The translations under genes were made by a program, and so were the position numbers. Of a stretch of 64,000 nt of DNA, positions 1 to 8,900 are shown in pieces (the first letter of the stretch is position 1; the number at the start of each line of letters is the position of its first letter). The notes below the pieces were generated by a model. The model saw only the letters and a program-made list of their open reading frames with translations, had not been told where the DNA came from and did no database searches. Origin of the DNA: Planctomycetota bacterium (GTDB taxonomy: Bacteria; Planctomycetota; Phycisphaerae; Phycisphaerales; SM1A02). The stretch is from contig VGYB01000003.1 in the NCBI GenBank assembly GCA_016873115.1, positions 1 to 64,000 on the forward strand, written 5' to 3'.

Positions 1-243
1 TCGCTCGGTAGCTCGGCCTACAACTACAGCGGCGCTGCGTTCGGCTCCGCGCAGATCGGGCCCGAGTCGTTCGGCCCCACCGCGGGTCCGGCACTCACGA
101 CGACCATTGGCCTGCAGTTCCGCTTCAACCTCAGCGCCGGGGACAGCGTGTCGTTCTCCAGCCTGTTCAACGTCGTCCCCGCGCCAGGAGCCGTGGCGTT
201 GCTGGGTGCTGCCGGCTGCATCGGGTCTCGACGTCGTCGGTGA
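1..243 (+). CDS. PEP-CTERM-like exported protein, C-terminal end only
   Basis: The reading frame is open from the first base and ends at TGA 241-243, giving the last 80 residues of a protein whose start lies outside the window. The tail reads VPAPGAVALLGAAGCIGSRRRR: a Pro-Gly motif, a hydrophobic helix and a terminal Arg cluster. This is the layout of PEP-CTERM/exosortase sorting signals, in the VPAPG form typical of Phycisphaerae. The gene at 404-1111 ends almost identically, so the two are tandem relatives. By family knowledge such proteins are exported and processed at the cell envelope. The cargo portion visible here (Gly/Ser/Thr/Phe-rich beta-like sequence) has no recognisable catalytic motif. 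Confidence 0.8.
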   Translation, partial: SLGSSAYNYSGAAFGSAQIGPESFGPTAGPALTTTIGLQFRFNLSAGDSVSFSSLFNVVPAPGAVALLGAAGCIGSRRRR

Positions 244-403
244 GGCAAGCAGATCAACAAGACCTTCCTGAGTACGCCGAGGTGACAGCGCGTGATGGAA
301 GGCAGGGTGGCGGAGGTGGGCCATCCGGGAGAGTTCCGACAGGGGATCCAAGGGAGACCAGCGTGCCAAGGCAGGCTGGGTGAAGCAGGAGGGAAGAAGA
401 GAC

Positions 404-1111
404 ATGAACCGACACCATCGCAACGCCGTCATCGCCACCACGCTGTTGGCCTCGTCCACAGCCTCGGCAGCGATCTCGGCCAATGCAGCCACCTTCAGCC
501 TTACAGCCAACGGTACTGCGCAGACCGTCAACAACAGCGCGGTGGACCTGGGCGACGGTCGCTTCGCACACACAGGATTCTGGGCAAACAACGGGATGCT
601 TGTGCAGTGGTCGAACCTCATCACGAGTTACTCGGTGGTGAGTGGTGTTGAAACCGCCTATGTGTCCGGTGGCTTCACCGTCAAGAACAACAACGCCACG
701 AACCCCCTGTTGCTCGATCTCAGCGTGCTTATGGCGGGCACCATGGGGTGGGGCGGGACCTACACGGGTTCGGCCGGCGGACAGGGCGTGAATTTCTCGT
801 TCAACCAAGGCACGCTCGGTGCCGTGAACGGCGCCCCTGTGTGGGCTGGGCTGATCAATGGATCGCTCGTCGGTGGTGCGATCACCTCGACCCAAACCGT
901 CAACCCCTTCTCGCTCGCGAGTTTCGCGCCGCAGTCGTTCAACGGCTCGGCTGGCTCGGTGACAAATGGTGTGGGCATGCGCCTGCGCCTCACGATCTCG
1001 GCCGGGATGGAATCGAGTTTCAGCGGGACCTTCGCTGTGTCGGTCCCTGCACCAGGGGCCGTGGCGCTGGCTGGTGCTGTCGGACTCCTCGGCGGCCGTC
1101 GCCGCCGTTAA
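404..1111 (+). CDS. PEP-CTERM-like exported protein
   Basis: This 235-residue protein starts with a signal peptide (MNRHHRNAVIATTLLASSTASA) and ends with VPAPGAVALAGAVGLLGG followed by four Arg, a planctomycete PEP-CTERM-type sorting tail. The ATG at 404 was chosen because a near-perfect Shine-Dalgarno (AGGAGGG, 387-393) sits ten bases upstream; an in-frame GTG at 380 would swallow it. The middle is rich in Asn, Gly, Ser and Thr and looks like beta-sandwich surface material without catalytic residues. It follows a relative with the same tail (1-243) and is closed by a strong terminator, so it is the last gene of its transcript. Function beyond an envelope or matrix protein cannot be said. Confidence 0.85.
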   Translation: MNRHHRNAVIATTLLASSTASAAISANAATFSLTANGTAQTVNNSAVDLGDGRFAHTGFWANNGMLVQWSNLITSYSVVSGVETAYVSGGFTVKNNNATNPLLLDLSVLMAGTMGWGGTYTGSAGGQGVNFSFNQGTLGAVNGAPVWAGLINGSLVGGAITSTQTVNPFSLASFAPQSFNGSAGSVTNGVGMRLRLTISAGMESSFSGTFAVSVPAPGAVALAGAVGLLGGRRRR

Positions 1112-1165
1112 CGGGCTCTTTCTTCCTGTCATCGCGGAGGGAGCGGTGACATCTACCCACGCGAC

Positions 1166-1201
1166 CCACGGCGCTCCCCACGAGCGCCGTGGATCGTTTT
1201 T
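1166..1201 (+). terminator. Rho-independent terminator after the PEP-CTERM-like genes
   Basis: A perfect 10-bp stem (CCACGGCGCT 1166-1175 with AGCGCCGTGG 1183-1192) around a 7-base loop is followed by ATCG and five T (1197-1201). It lies 55 bases after the stop at 1111 and is oriented for plus-strand transcripts. Confidence 0.88.
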
Positions 1202-1311
1202 GCCGAGGACGCCCTTCGGGCTCATGTTCGTCAGAGCAACAGCACAGTCCTCGTGGGCGGGGTGGATCGCCGCAGCACATGCGTGAAGGTCGTCAGCGTG
1301 CGCCGATCCGC

Positions 1312-1884
1312 TCAGGGAACCCTGAGATCCTTGGCCTGGGGCAAGTCGCTGATCGACGCGATGCCGAAGGTGCGCAGGAACTCACCTGTCGTGCCATACA
1401 GCATGGGTCGGCCGATCTCTTCGCTGCGGCCCACGATCCGCACCATGCGGCGCTCCATCAGGCTGCGCAGCACTTCACCGCAGGCCACACCACGGATCGC
1501 CTCGATGTCGGCGCGCAGGATGGGTTGCCGATAGGCCACGACGGCCAGTGTCTCCAGGGCGGCTTGCGTCAAGCGGGCTTGTGCCCGTTCTCCCCTCAGC
1601 CTCGCCACGACCGGACCGAGCGCCGGGATCGTCATCACCTGACGACCACCCGCCACCTGTTCGATGCGAAATGTCCGGGCCGTCGCCTCATAGCCAGCAT
1701 TGAGCTCATCGATCGCCGCACGGACCTGCGGTGCACCGAGCTCGAGGCCCAGCACATCGGCGATGCGACCATCGGCCATCGGCCGATCCGCCGCCAAGAG
1801 CACGGCTTCAACGCGCTGGGACAGCGGCCGATCGGCACAGGGTGCCTCGTGTGACGGCGTAGGCTCGGTCTCGTGCTCGCTCAC
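1312..1884 (-). CDS. scpB: Segregation and condensation protein B (ScpB)
   Basis: The 190-residue protein matches ScpB: two winged-helix domains, with the family signature LTQAALETLAVVAYRQPI near residues 105-122 followed by RADIEAIRGV. ScpB binds the ScpA kleisin and SMC to form the bacterial condensin complex that compacts and segregates chromosomes. The start is GTG at 1884, which overlaps the atpC stop in a GTGA arrangement, so it is translated by coupling to atpC. No scpA or smc gene is in this window. Pairing scpB with atpC is unusual. Its last codons contain a 16-base palindrome (1311-1326) with no T tract. Confidence 0.92.
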   Translation of the reverse strand: MSEHETEPTPSHEAPCADRPLSQRVEAVLLAADRPMADGRIADVLGLELGAPQVRAAIDELNAGYEATARTFRIEQVAGGRQVMTIPALGPVVARLRGERAQARLTQAALETLAVVAYRQPILRADIEAIRGVACGEVLRSLMERRMVRIVGRSEEIGRPMLYGTTGEFLRTFGIASISDLPQAKDLRVP

Positions 1885-2300
1885 GAGCCCCGACCGGCAA
1901 GGGCAATACGGGCCGCTGCGCGACGCTGCGCACGCTCGATCTGCTCGCGCTGCTCAAGGGTGAGTGGGGCGGGATTGGTGGCACTCGCACGGGCGTTTGC
2001 CTCGGCAAGATCGGTCTGCGCCTTGCCGGCGTCGATCGAGCCCGCATCCTCGGCACCATCGACCAGCAGCGTGAGGGCATCACCCTGCATCTGTGCGAAG
2101 CCGCCGTCGATCACGAACCACCGTGACTGGCCGCTGGCCAGGTCAAGACGCGCCGCACCGGGCCCGAGCTTGACAAGGAACGCGCTCGCCCGGGGTGCAA
2201 CGCCCTTCTGGCCATCCCAGGCCTGGAAGGTGGCGTAGGTGACCTGCTCGTCGAGGAGCGCGTCGGATGGGGTGACGATGGTGCAGCGGAAGTTGGCCAT
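1881..2300 (-). CDS. atpC: F1Fo ATP synthase epsilon subunit (AtpC)
   Basis: A 139-residue protein beginning MANFRCTIVTPSDALLDEQV, the standard N-terminal beta-sandwich of F1 epsilon, with a shorter helical C-terminal hairpin (residues about 90-135, LTLEQREQIERAQRRAAARI). Epsilon links the rotor to the catalytic head and can inhibit ATP hydrolysis. A GGAG sits a few bases before ATG 2300. None of the other atp genes flank it; the genes upstream on this strand are a CYTH protein and holB, so this is an atpC detached from the atp operon, or a second copy. It is coupled to scpB by a GTGA overlap. Confidence 0.9.
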   Translation of the reverse strand: MANFRCTIVTPSDALLDEQVTYATFQAWDGQKGVAPRASAFLVKLGPGAARLDLASGQSRWFVIDGGFAQMQGDALTLLVDGAEDAGSIDAGKAQTDLAEANARASATNPAPLTLEQREQIERAQRRAAARIALAGRGS

Positions 2301-2392
2301 GGGTGCTCCGTGGGTCGGGAATGGTAGTGGCTCGACACGGCCGGGTGCATCGCTGATTGTGGGGCCGGGAATGCGGAAATCCCCATCGCTGC

Positions 2393-2920
2393 CTACTGTG
2401 GCGGGCCCCGCAGGGCCAACGCGCTGTTGCGATAGCGGGGATCGGCCGTCACCTCACGCACGATCCACGGGGCGAGCCATGCCGGTGGATCGATCGTGGT
2501 GTCCACGCTTGGCAGCTCGACTTCGGCCAACCAGAGGTCGAGGCCGATGAAACCGTCGATCTCCCAGCGTAGCGATCCGTGCGGCACGACATGCCGGATC
2601 TTGCTCAATCGCCGACCAACCGTCTGCGGCCAGAGTTCATCGAATGCTGCCGGCTCAAGCGCGTATTCCTCCTCGTGGCGCACCAGACCCATGCCGGACT
2701 TGCGGGTCATGGTGCAGTGCACGGTGCCGCCCGGACCGATCGCGCGACGCAGGCGTGCACCATGGCGCACGCCGTCGGGCCCGAGGAGATACCCCTGCTC
2801 GATCCGGATCGCTGTCCGCGCATCAGGAAGTGCAGGCTCACCGCGCAGGAGCCACACACGCTCGATCTCAAGGTGTCCGCTCATGTGTTCGGTCATGTCT
2901 TCGCCCGCACGAGCATTCAT
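2393..2920 (-). CDS. CYTH-domain protein (adenylate cyclase/triphosphatase superfamily)
   Basis: The protein shows the CYTH tunnel pattern: an N-terminal EIERVWLL strand, then RIEQGYL, ARLRRA, CTMTRKSG and EEEYAL, and a C-terminal GLDLWLAEVELPS strand. CYTH proteins bind triphosphorylated substrates with divalent metals (triphosphatases, class IV cyclases). The usual ExExK becomes EIERV here, so the family lysine is replaced by Val, while later Arg, Lys and Glu residues are kept. ATG 2920 overlaps the holB stop (ATGA) and gives 175 residues; ATG 2896 or 2884 would also leave the domain intact. The substrate cannot be inferred. Confidence 0.75.
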   Translation of the reverse strand: MNARAGEDMTEHMSGHLEIERVWLLRGEPALPDARTAIRIEQGYLLGPDGVRHGARLRRAIGPGGTVHCTMTRKSGMGLVRHEEEYALEPAAFDELWPQTVGRRLSKIRHVVPHGSLRWEIDGFIGLDLWLAEVELPSVDTTIDPPAWLAPWIVREVTADPRYRNSALALRGPPQ

Positions 2921-4125
2921 GCACCGCGGAGGGACAAGAGCGGCGCACACTGGGCCATGAGGTTCGCGAGTACGAGTTTCTGGTTCACATTGCTCGATAC
3001 CGAGTGCTCGGCATCGATGAGTGCATCGACGCATGCCGTCAAGGCATCGACACGATCGGTGGAGCCTGACCTCGACGCTGCGACCATCCGCTGCTGGACG
3101 ATGCGCCCGAGCACGGCCATGAGCAGGCCGAGTGCCTTGCGATTGGCAGCATCCTTGCTGGCGTCAGGATTGGCCTTCACCACCCGCTCGGCAAAGGTCG
3201 ACACGAGTTCAGACATCGTCTCGGCCATGGCGGGGGCGACCGTGCCGCGCTCGAGGTCCGCGACCATGGCCTGGAGCTGCTGGTTCCATGCGTGCAAGCC
3301 ATGCTCGATGGCCTCGAGCGCCAGGCCCGGGCTGCCGCCCGCGAAGCCGATGACCCACTCAAGCGCCGGGGTGGCCGGATCGATCCGGCGATCGACCCAC
3401 GCCTGCATGGACCCGGGATCAAGCGGACCGCATGGCACGCGCTGGCAACGGCTGCGAATCGTGGGCAGCAGCCGATCCTCGTGCGAGACCACGAGGATGA
3501 TCGTCGTGTACTGCGGCGGTTCCTCAAGGGTCTTCAGCAGCGCGTTCTGGCCATCGGTGTCGAGCAGTTCCGCTTCGTCGATGATGAAGACCTTGCCCGC
3601 ACCGAACACCGAGGAGTGCGAGACGCGCGACTCGTGCACATGTCCATCGCCCGATGAGCCCCCGATCATTCGCTCACGCAAGAGGCCAATCGGGATGTTG
3701 AGCTGCTTGCGGTCGCGCAGTTCCCGGTCGGCGCTGGTGGCCGCGAGTTCCTTGCGGATGAGATGGACATCGGGGTGCGTGCCCTGACGCAAAAGGTCCG
3801 CACTGCGGGAGTCGCGCAGTGGTGTGAAGGTGCGCAGGCACTCAGGGGTCGAGTCAGGATCGACCAGGAGCGCCGCGAAGCGCACCGCAAGCGTGCACTT
3901 GCCCACGCCCATCGGCCCCGACACGATCCAGGCGTGGTGCGGCCGACCCGAACCGAGCGCCTGGGCAAGCCGGCGCTGGGCGATGTCCTGGCCGAGCACA
4001 CCGTCGTCAAGTGCCACGCGCGCAAGCGCCGAGAGCACACCATCGCCACCTGGTGGTGGTGGCTCTGGGATCGACTCGGTACGGCGGCGCGGAGCGGCCT
4101 TGCCCGCCTGTCGTGACTTGCTCAC
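2917..4125 (-). CDS. holB: DNA polymerase III delta-prime subunit
   Basis: A 402-residue AAA+ clamp-loader subunit. A disordered Pro-rich N-terminus of about 30 residues leads into GQDIAQRRLAQAL, a Walker A (GPMGVGKC, about 70-77), Walker B-like FIIDEAELLD, the family motif NALLKTLEEPP and the SRC motif (IRSRCQR) that reaches into the neighbouring subunit. Delta-prime is part of the complex that loads the sliding clamp. The presence of a good P-loop means it could bind ATP, as DnaX-type subunits do, but no DnaX zinc module was seen, so delta-prime is preferred. The start is GTG 4125, overlapping the stop of the preceding lipoprotein gene (GTGA). Confidence 0.85.
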   Translation of the reverse strand: MSKSRQAGKAAPRRRTESIPEPPPPGGDGVLSALARVALDDGVLGQDIAQRRLAQALGSGRPHHAWIVSGPMGVGKCTLAVRFAALLVDPDSTPECLRTFTPLRDSRSADLLRQGTHPDVHLIRKELAATSADRELRDRKQLNIPIGLLRERMIGGSSGDGHVHESRVSHSSVFGAGKVFIIDEAELLDTDGQNALLKTLEEPPQYTTIILVVSHEDRLLPTIRSRCQRVPCGPLDPGSMQAWVDRRIDPATPALEWVIGFAGGSPGLALEAIEHGLHAWNQQLQAMVADLERGTVAPAMAETMSELVSTFAERVVKANPDASKDAANRKALGLLMAVLGRIVQQRMVAASRSGSTDRVDALTACVDALIDAEHSVSSNVNQKLVLANLMAQCAPLLSLRGA

Positions 4126-5234
4126 TTGGGCACCTCGACCAGCGTCGGTGGCTGCGCGCGGAGCTTGCTCGGATCGCTCTTGTCGTAGGGCAGCATCAGC
4201 GGCTCACCATTCACCAGGTGCTTCGGGAAGCGTCGGAGCACGGCTTCAACCTCGGCTGAGTAGAGCGTGCTGCGTGGGTCGTAGGCATCCTTGCCGAAGA
4301 CGCCAACGCACACACAGCTGGTCTTCGTGCCGCCGTCGTGGAACACATAGGCCTCGATGCCTCGCGTGCGCAGCTGCTTGCAGTACGAGTCGGCGCGCTG
4401 CTTGACCTCGGCGCGTGAGAGTTCACCGGATCCAAGATCGCTCCACACGGCAACCTGCACTGAATAGAGTGGATTCTGGTTGGGGAATCGTTCCCGCGCA
4501 CGGCGGATGTCGAATTGTCCCATCACTCCCGGACTGGCTTCGAAGCGCGTGAGCATCGCCAAGGCAAAGGGTCGCGCTTGGCCATCGACGATCTGCTTGA
4601 TCTGATCCAACTGCTGCTTGGCGCGTGGGTCGGTCGGGCCAGAGAATGTGCCCATGAGCACCGCGCTGCCGCCACCCACTTGACGCACATAGGCACCGTC
4701 GAGCTGGGACCAGCGTGAGCGGATCGACTTCAGCGCCGACTGGGCGCGTGCGGCGTGATCTGCCTGCGAGAAGGTCAGCAGGACGATGCCCCAGGCTTCG
4801 CCGTCACCATCAGGATCAAGATCCGAGGTTGCGCTTGAACGAGCGGATCGCGGTGTGCCAAGGTCGATCGGCTGCGGCGCCAGATCGTCGGCCGTGGGCT
4901 GGCTTTCGGCCTTGGGCCGGGATCCGGTCGGCGAGGACCGTGTGGGTGACGCTGCTGACGCTGTGGGACCTTCGCCGGTTGCCGTTGGTTGCGTCCCCCC
5001 GGGATCTGCTGACGGTGCAAAGCGCTTCGGTGGGAGGCGCGTGGTGGCGCTGGCCCCCTGCTTGCCCTTTGGGGTTGCGGGTTCGGGAAGTTCGTCATCC
5101 CACTGCAGGCTTGTGGACTCGCTCGCCGCCGCAGGCTTGGGTTGGGTTGACGCGGGGCCACCACAGGCTGGAATCAAGCTGGCCGCCAGAATGAGGCCGA
5201 AGCCAAGGATTGAAACTCTTGTTTTATTGGCCAT
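4122..5234 (-). CDS. SPOR-domain-like lipoprotein
   Basis: This 370-residue protein has a lipoprotein-type leader ending IPAC at residues 21-24, then a long Pro/Ala/Thr/Ser-rich linker (about 25-145). The C-terminal half has two alpha/beta repeats of the kind seen in SPOR-type domains: WGIVLLTFSQ to VLMGTFSG, and YSVQVAVWS to VCVGVFG. SPOR domains bind septal peptidoglycan; that role is inferred from the fold pattern, not from diagnostic residues. It heads the minus-strand group with holB and the CYTH gene, coupled by GTGA at 4122-4125. GCAGAGTGAA just upstream of ATG 5234 is a weak ribosome site, and a 12-bp palindrome lies 24 bases upstream. Confidence 0.65.
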   Translation of the reverse strand: MANKTRVSILGFGLILAASLIPACGGPASTQPKPAAASESTSLQWDDELPEPATPKGKQGASATTRLPPKRFAPSADPGGTQPTATGEGPTASAASPTRSSPTGSRPKAESQPTADDLAPQPIDLGTPRSARSSATSDLDPDGDGEAWGIVLLTFSQADHAARAQSALKSIRSRWSQLDGAYVRQVGGGSAVLMGTFSGPTDPRAKQQLDQIKQIVDGQARPFALAMLTRFEASPGVMGQFDIRRARERFPNQNPLYSVQVAVWSDLGSGELSRAEVKQRADSYCKQLRTRGIEAYVFHDGGTKTSCVCVGVFGKDAYDPRSTLYSAEVEAVLRRFPKHLVNGEPLMLPYDKSDPSKLRAQPPTLVEVPK

Positions 5235-5257
5235 TTCACTCTGCCGGATGTGAGGTT

Positions 5258-5269
5258 CGCCCTAGGGCG
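5258..5269. promoter_or_regulatory. 12-bp palindrome upstream of the SPOR lipoprotein gene
   Basis: CGCCCTAGGGCG is a perfect palindrome 24 bases upstream of the ATG at 5234, in the 255-base divergent region between the SPOR lipoprotein and the FlgM-like gene. It could be an operator. No matching copy was noticed elsewhere. Confidence 0.3.
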
Positions 5270-5489
5270 GTTGCGGGTCCGGATTGTAAGCGGATTTGTT
5301 TGGATTTCGTGCGAAAGTCGTCGCTGGTGGCGTTGAATCACTCAAGATCGGAAGGGTTCTGTGTCGATACCGTCCTTTGCGGCTCATACATCCTGTTGTG
5401 TGTGATCTAGCCGCAACCACCATGGATGTCCACGACAACCTTGGGCGGTGCCGAGGAAGGACTCAAGGCCCGTCTACTTGGAGTTTGCC

Positions 5490-5810
5490 ATGTCGATTGA
5501 CTTGCGAAACGACGGCACCTCAGCCCTGAGCGCGGCCCCAACCTTTTCGGATCGTTCCTCATCCTGCGGTTCGACCGCCGCTGCCCACGGACTGCGGCTG
5601 AACGCCGAGTGTTGTGGTGGACCTGCACCCGCCGGCGATGAACCCACCCCCGCTTCCGAACATGATCGGCGCCTGGATCAACTCCGCGCCATGCCTGATG
5701 TGCGTCAGGCCAAGATCGCCAAGATCAAGGAACAGCTCCAGCAAGGGTCCTACGACCCTGATGTGGTCCTGAACAAGGCCATCGAGCGCATGCTCGACGA
5801 GATGGACTGA
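5490..5810 (+). CDS. FlgM-like anti-sigma-28 factor
   Basis: A 106-residue protein. The last 45 residues (RRLDQLRAMPDVRQAKI, then KEQLQQGSYDPDVVLNKAIERML) match the C-terminal helices of FlgM, which bind sigma-28/FliA. The N-terminal 60 residues are Ser/Ala/Gly-rich and probably disordered, as FlgM is when free. ATG 5490 was chosen because of a GGAG at 5480-5483; a longer frame from 5448 would include untypical residues. No flagellar genes are near, so the regulated sigma factor must be encoded elsewhere. The 255 bases upstream hold no other gene. Confidence 0.7.
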   Translation: MSIDLRNDGTSALSAAPTFSDRSSSCGSTAAAHGLRLNAECCGGPAPAGDEPTPASEHDRRLDQLRAMPDVRQAKIAKIKEQLQQGSYDPDVVLNKAIERMLDEMD

Positions 5811-5901
5811 ACGCCGCCTGCGCGGCCTCCACAAGCCACTGACCGTCACGGAATGATGGTCAGCCGAACAGTGCCGCCCGTGAGCGGGCGCTGTTCATCG
5901 A

Positions 5902-5907
5902 TCTATG
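5902..5907 (+). promoter_or_regulatory. Possible -10 element before the double amidohydrolase gene
   Basis: TATGCT lies ten bases before ATG 5917 and itself contains the competing ATG at 5905. If it is the -10 box, transcription would begin at or just before 5917, so 5917 is the likelier start and the mRNA would be almost leaderless. No -35 box is obvious. Confidence 0.35.
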
Positions 5908-5916
5908 CTGCGGTCC

Positions 5917-8900
5917 ATGACCACCATGACCTGCGGTGTGCTCGGGCTGATCGTGTCGACTGTCGTGGCACAAGTGGCGCCACCCAACGGCATGCGCGTG
6001 AGCGATGTACGGCACGATGCACTGGTGCACTGCACCGTGGTCACGCAACCGGGCACGGTGATCCTTGACGCCACGATCGTGATGAAGGATGGCTGGATCG
6101 TCGCGGTGGGTCCCTCTGGCTCCACGGCGATCCCCGCTGGTGCAACCGCACATGACTGCACCGGACTGATGGCCTACGCAGGATTCATCGAGCCCTACCT
6201 GCCTATCGACACCACCGCCCAGGCGCGTGCCGCAGCATCGCAGGCCGACGCCCACTGGAATGCGCGCGTCACGCCGCAGGTCCGTGCGCGTGATGCCCAG
6301 TTCCCGGCAGCCTCCATGCGTGAAAGCCTCCGTGATGCCGGCTTCTGCGTCGCCGCAGCCTGGCCATCGGTTGGTGCGTGGCGAGGCAGCGGCGCAGCGA
6401 TGACGCTCGCGGACGACGACACGCACGTGATGTGGGTCGGCCATGATCTTGGCCAGGTCGCTGCCTTCGATCGATTCACGCCACCCGAGGGCCAGGAACC
6501 ACCCTTCGACAGTGCGCGTGCCGTGGTGTATCCCGCATCGCGCATGGGGGCGATCGCGCTCGTGCGACAGGTCATGCGCGATGCTGCGTGGAACGCGCAA
6601 GCCGCCGCAGCGTGGAACGCCCAGCCAACGGGCCAGGATCCACCGCGCGCCAGCGCTGCGTTGGCGGCGCTCGCGCCGTGCCTCCCTGGGCCCGGTGCCC
6701 GCGCGCTGCCCTTGGTCGTCGAATGCAGTGATGAACACGCCGTCCTCCACACCAAGGGCCTGTTGGACGAGGCGGGCTGGACGGGGTGGTGCGTGGCGAG
6801 TGGCCTCGAGTTCCGGGAGCTTGATGCGGTCGTGGCCACACGGCTGCCGCTCGTGGTGCCTCTGGACTTCGCGAAGGCTCCCGACCTCACCAACCCCAGG
6901 CGTGCCGACCAGATCTCGCTGCGTGAGTTGGGGACCTGGGCATGCTCACCCATGAATCCGGCGCTCCTGGCGGGGCGCGGAGTCACGGTGGCGCTGACCA
7001 CCCATCGGCTGAAGGACCGCGGCGACCTGCACGCACGCCTGCGCACGGCCGTGGAGCATGGGCTCTCGGCCGATGAGGCACTTGCTGCGCTCACCACCAC
7101 GCCAGCCACATTGCTTGGGCTTGGGACGACGCATGGTCGCATCGCTCCCGGCTGCATGGCCAACATCGTGCTCATGGAGGGGGCGCTCGCCTCCAAGGAC
7201 ACACAGGTGCGGCGGGTCTGGGTCGCCGGTCGGCAGTCGATCGTCAAGCCGAAGCCGGTCCTGCCGATCGATGGCGGCTTCGTGATGACCTCGGGTGATC
7301 GATCGCTGCGCGGCTCGATCAACCTGGTCAAGGGAACCGTCAGCCTGATGAAGCCGCCCGCCGAGGGTGCCGAGGCCAGCTCGAAACCGGAGTTCGTGAA
7401 GGCCGACAAGGTCGATCTTGGCCAACGCATGATCTCGTTCGTGGCGCCAGCCGGGACGCTCGACGCCACGGCGCGTGTCCGGATGGTGGGCGAGGTCGAT
7501 GGCACGACCATCCGGATCGAGGGCGTGACGCCGCGGGGCGATCGCACGGTCTGGACGATGATCGCCGATGCAACCGTACCCACCGACGACAGCCCGAAGA
7601 CCACGGCGAATGGAGGGGAGGAAGATGATGGTGCGAAGGCCGTCCCTGATGCGCCCAAGGGCAACGATGCTGCATCGCAGGACGACGGGTCATCGGCCCC
7701 GAAGGATCCGCGTCATCCTGCCGCACTGACCCTGCTCTCGACGGCACCCTTTGGGGATGCGGGTGTTCGCTTCGACCGGACAGCCAAGGGTGACCGCGCT
7801 CCACGCGCGATCCAACGCACGGTCTTCCGCAACGCCACCGTCTGGACCAGCTCCGCCGCGGGCATCATGGAGGGTTGCGATGTGCTCATTGACGGTGGCA
7901 AGGTCGCTGCGATCGGTCGTGCGCTCGCCGTGCTTGCCGGCACCCAGGAGCTCGACTGTGCCGGGCGGCACATCACTCCCGGCCTGATCGATTGCCACAG
8001 CCACACCGGCGTGCTGGGCGAGGTCAACGAGTGGACGCAGGCGTGCACCGCGGAGGTGAGCATCGGTGACGTGATCGATCCCACCGACATCAACTGGTAC
8101 CGGCAACTCGCCGGTGGCCTGACCGCGGCGAACCAACTGCACGGAAGTGCCAACCCAATCGGCGGACAAAACAGCGTGGTCAAGCTCAAGTGGGGTGAGC
8201 CGGCATCCGCCTTCCTGATTCCCGATGCCAAGCCCGGCATCAAGTTCGCCCTGGGCGAGAATGTGGTACGGCCACGCGATCGCTACCCCGATACCCGCAT
8301 GGGTGTCGAGGCATACATGCGTGATCGATTCCGTGCAGCGGCCGAGCAACGCGCGGCACTCGCTCACTGGAATGCGCTGCCGACCGCCACGCGTTCGCGC
8401 ACCGTTCCACCGCATGTGGATGACGAACTCACGGTGCTTGGTGAGATCCTCGTCGGCGAGCGCGTCGTGCATTGCCACTCCTACCGCCAGGACGAGATCG
8501 TGATGCTGCTGGATCTTGCCGACGAGCTCGGATTCAAGGTGGCCACGCTGCAGCACATCCTCGAGGGCTACAAGGTTGCCGACCGCATCGCACGCCATGG
8601 TGCGGGGGCGAGCAGCTTCAGTGACTGGTGGGCCTACAAGATGGAGGTCATGGATGCCGTCCCGCACAACGGCGCGGTCATGGCGGGCCAAGGGGTGCTC
8701 ACGAGCTTCAATTCCGACAGCGACGAACTGGCGCGACGGATGAACACCGAGGCCGCGAAGGCCTGTCGCTACGGCGGGCTCGAACCCGCGGAGGCCCTGA
8801 AGTTCGTGACCATCAACCCGGCGATCCAATTGGGGATCGGGCACCGCACCGGCAGCCTCGAGGTGGGCAAGGATGCGGATCTGGTCGTGTGGACCACCGA

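Noticed and set aside
254-1225. Long antisense reading frame across the PEP-CTERM-like gene
   Set aside because: High GC creates long shadow frames. Its product is low-complexity His/Arg/Gly sequence without motifs, lies opposite a gene with signal peptide and sorting tail, and crosses the terminator.
1311-1326. CTCAGGGAACCCTGAG palindrome as a terminator
   Set aside because: It has a two-base centre, no T tract on either strand, and overlaps the end of the scpB coding sequence.
5344-5371. Sigma-28-like promoter before the FlgM-like gene (GTCGATAC)
   Set aside because: Only the -10 half is reasonable; the -35 half and spacing do not match, and no flagellar genes lie nearby.
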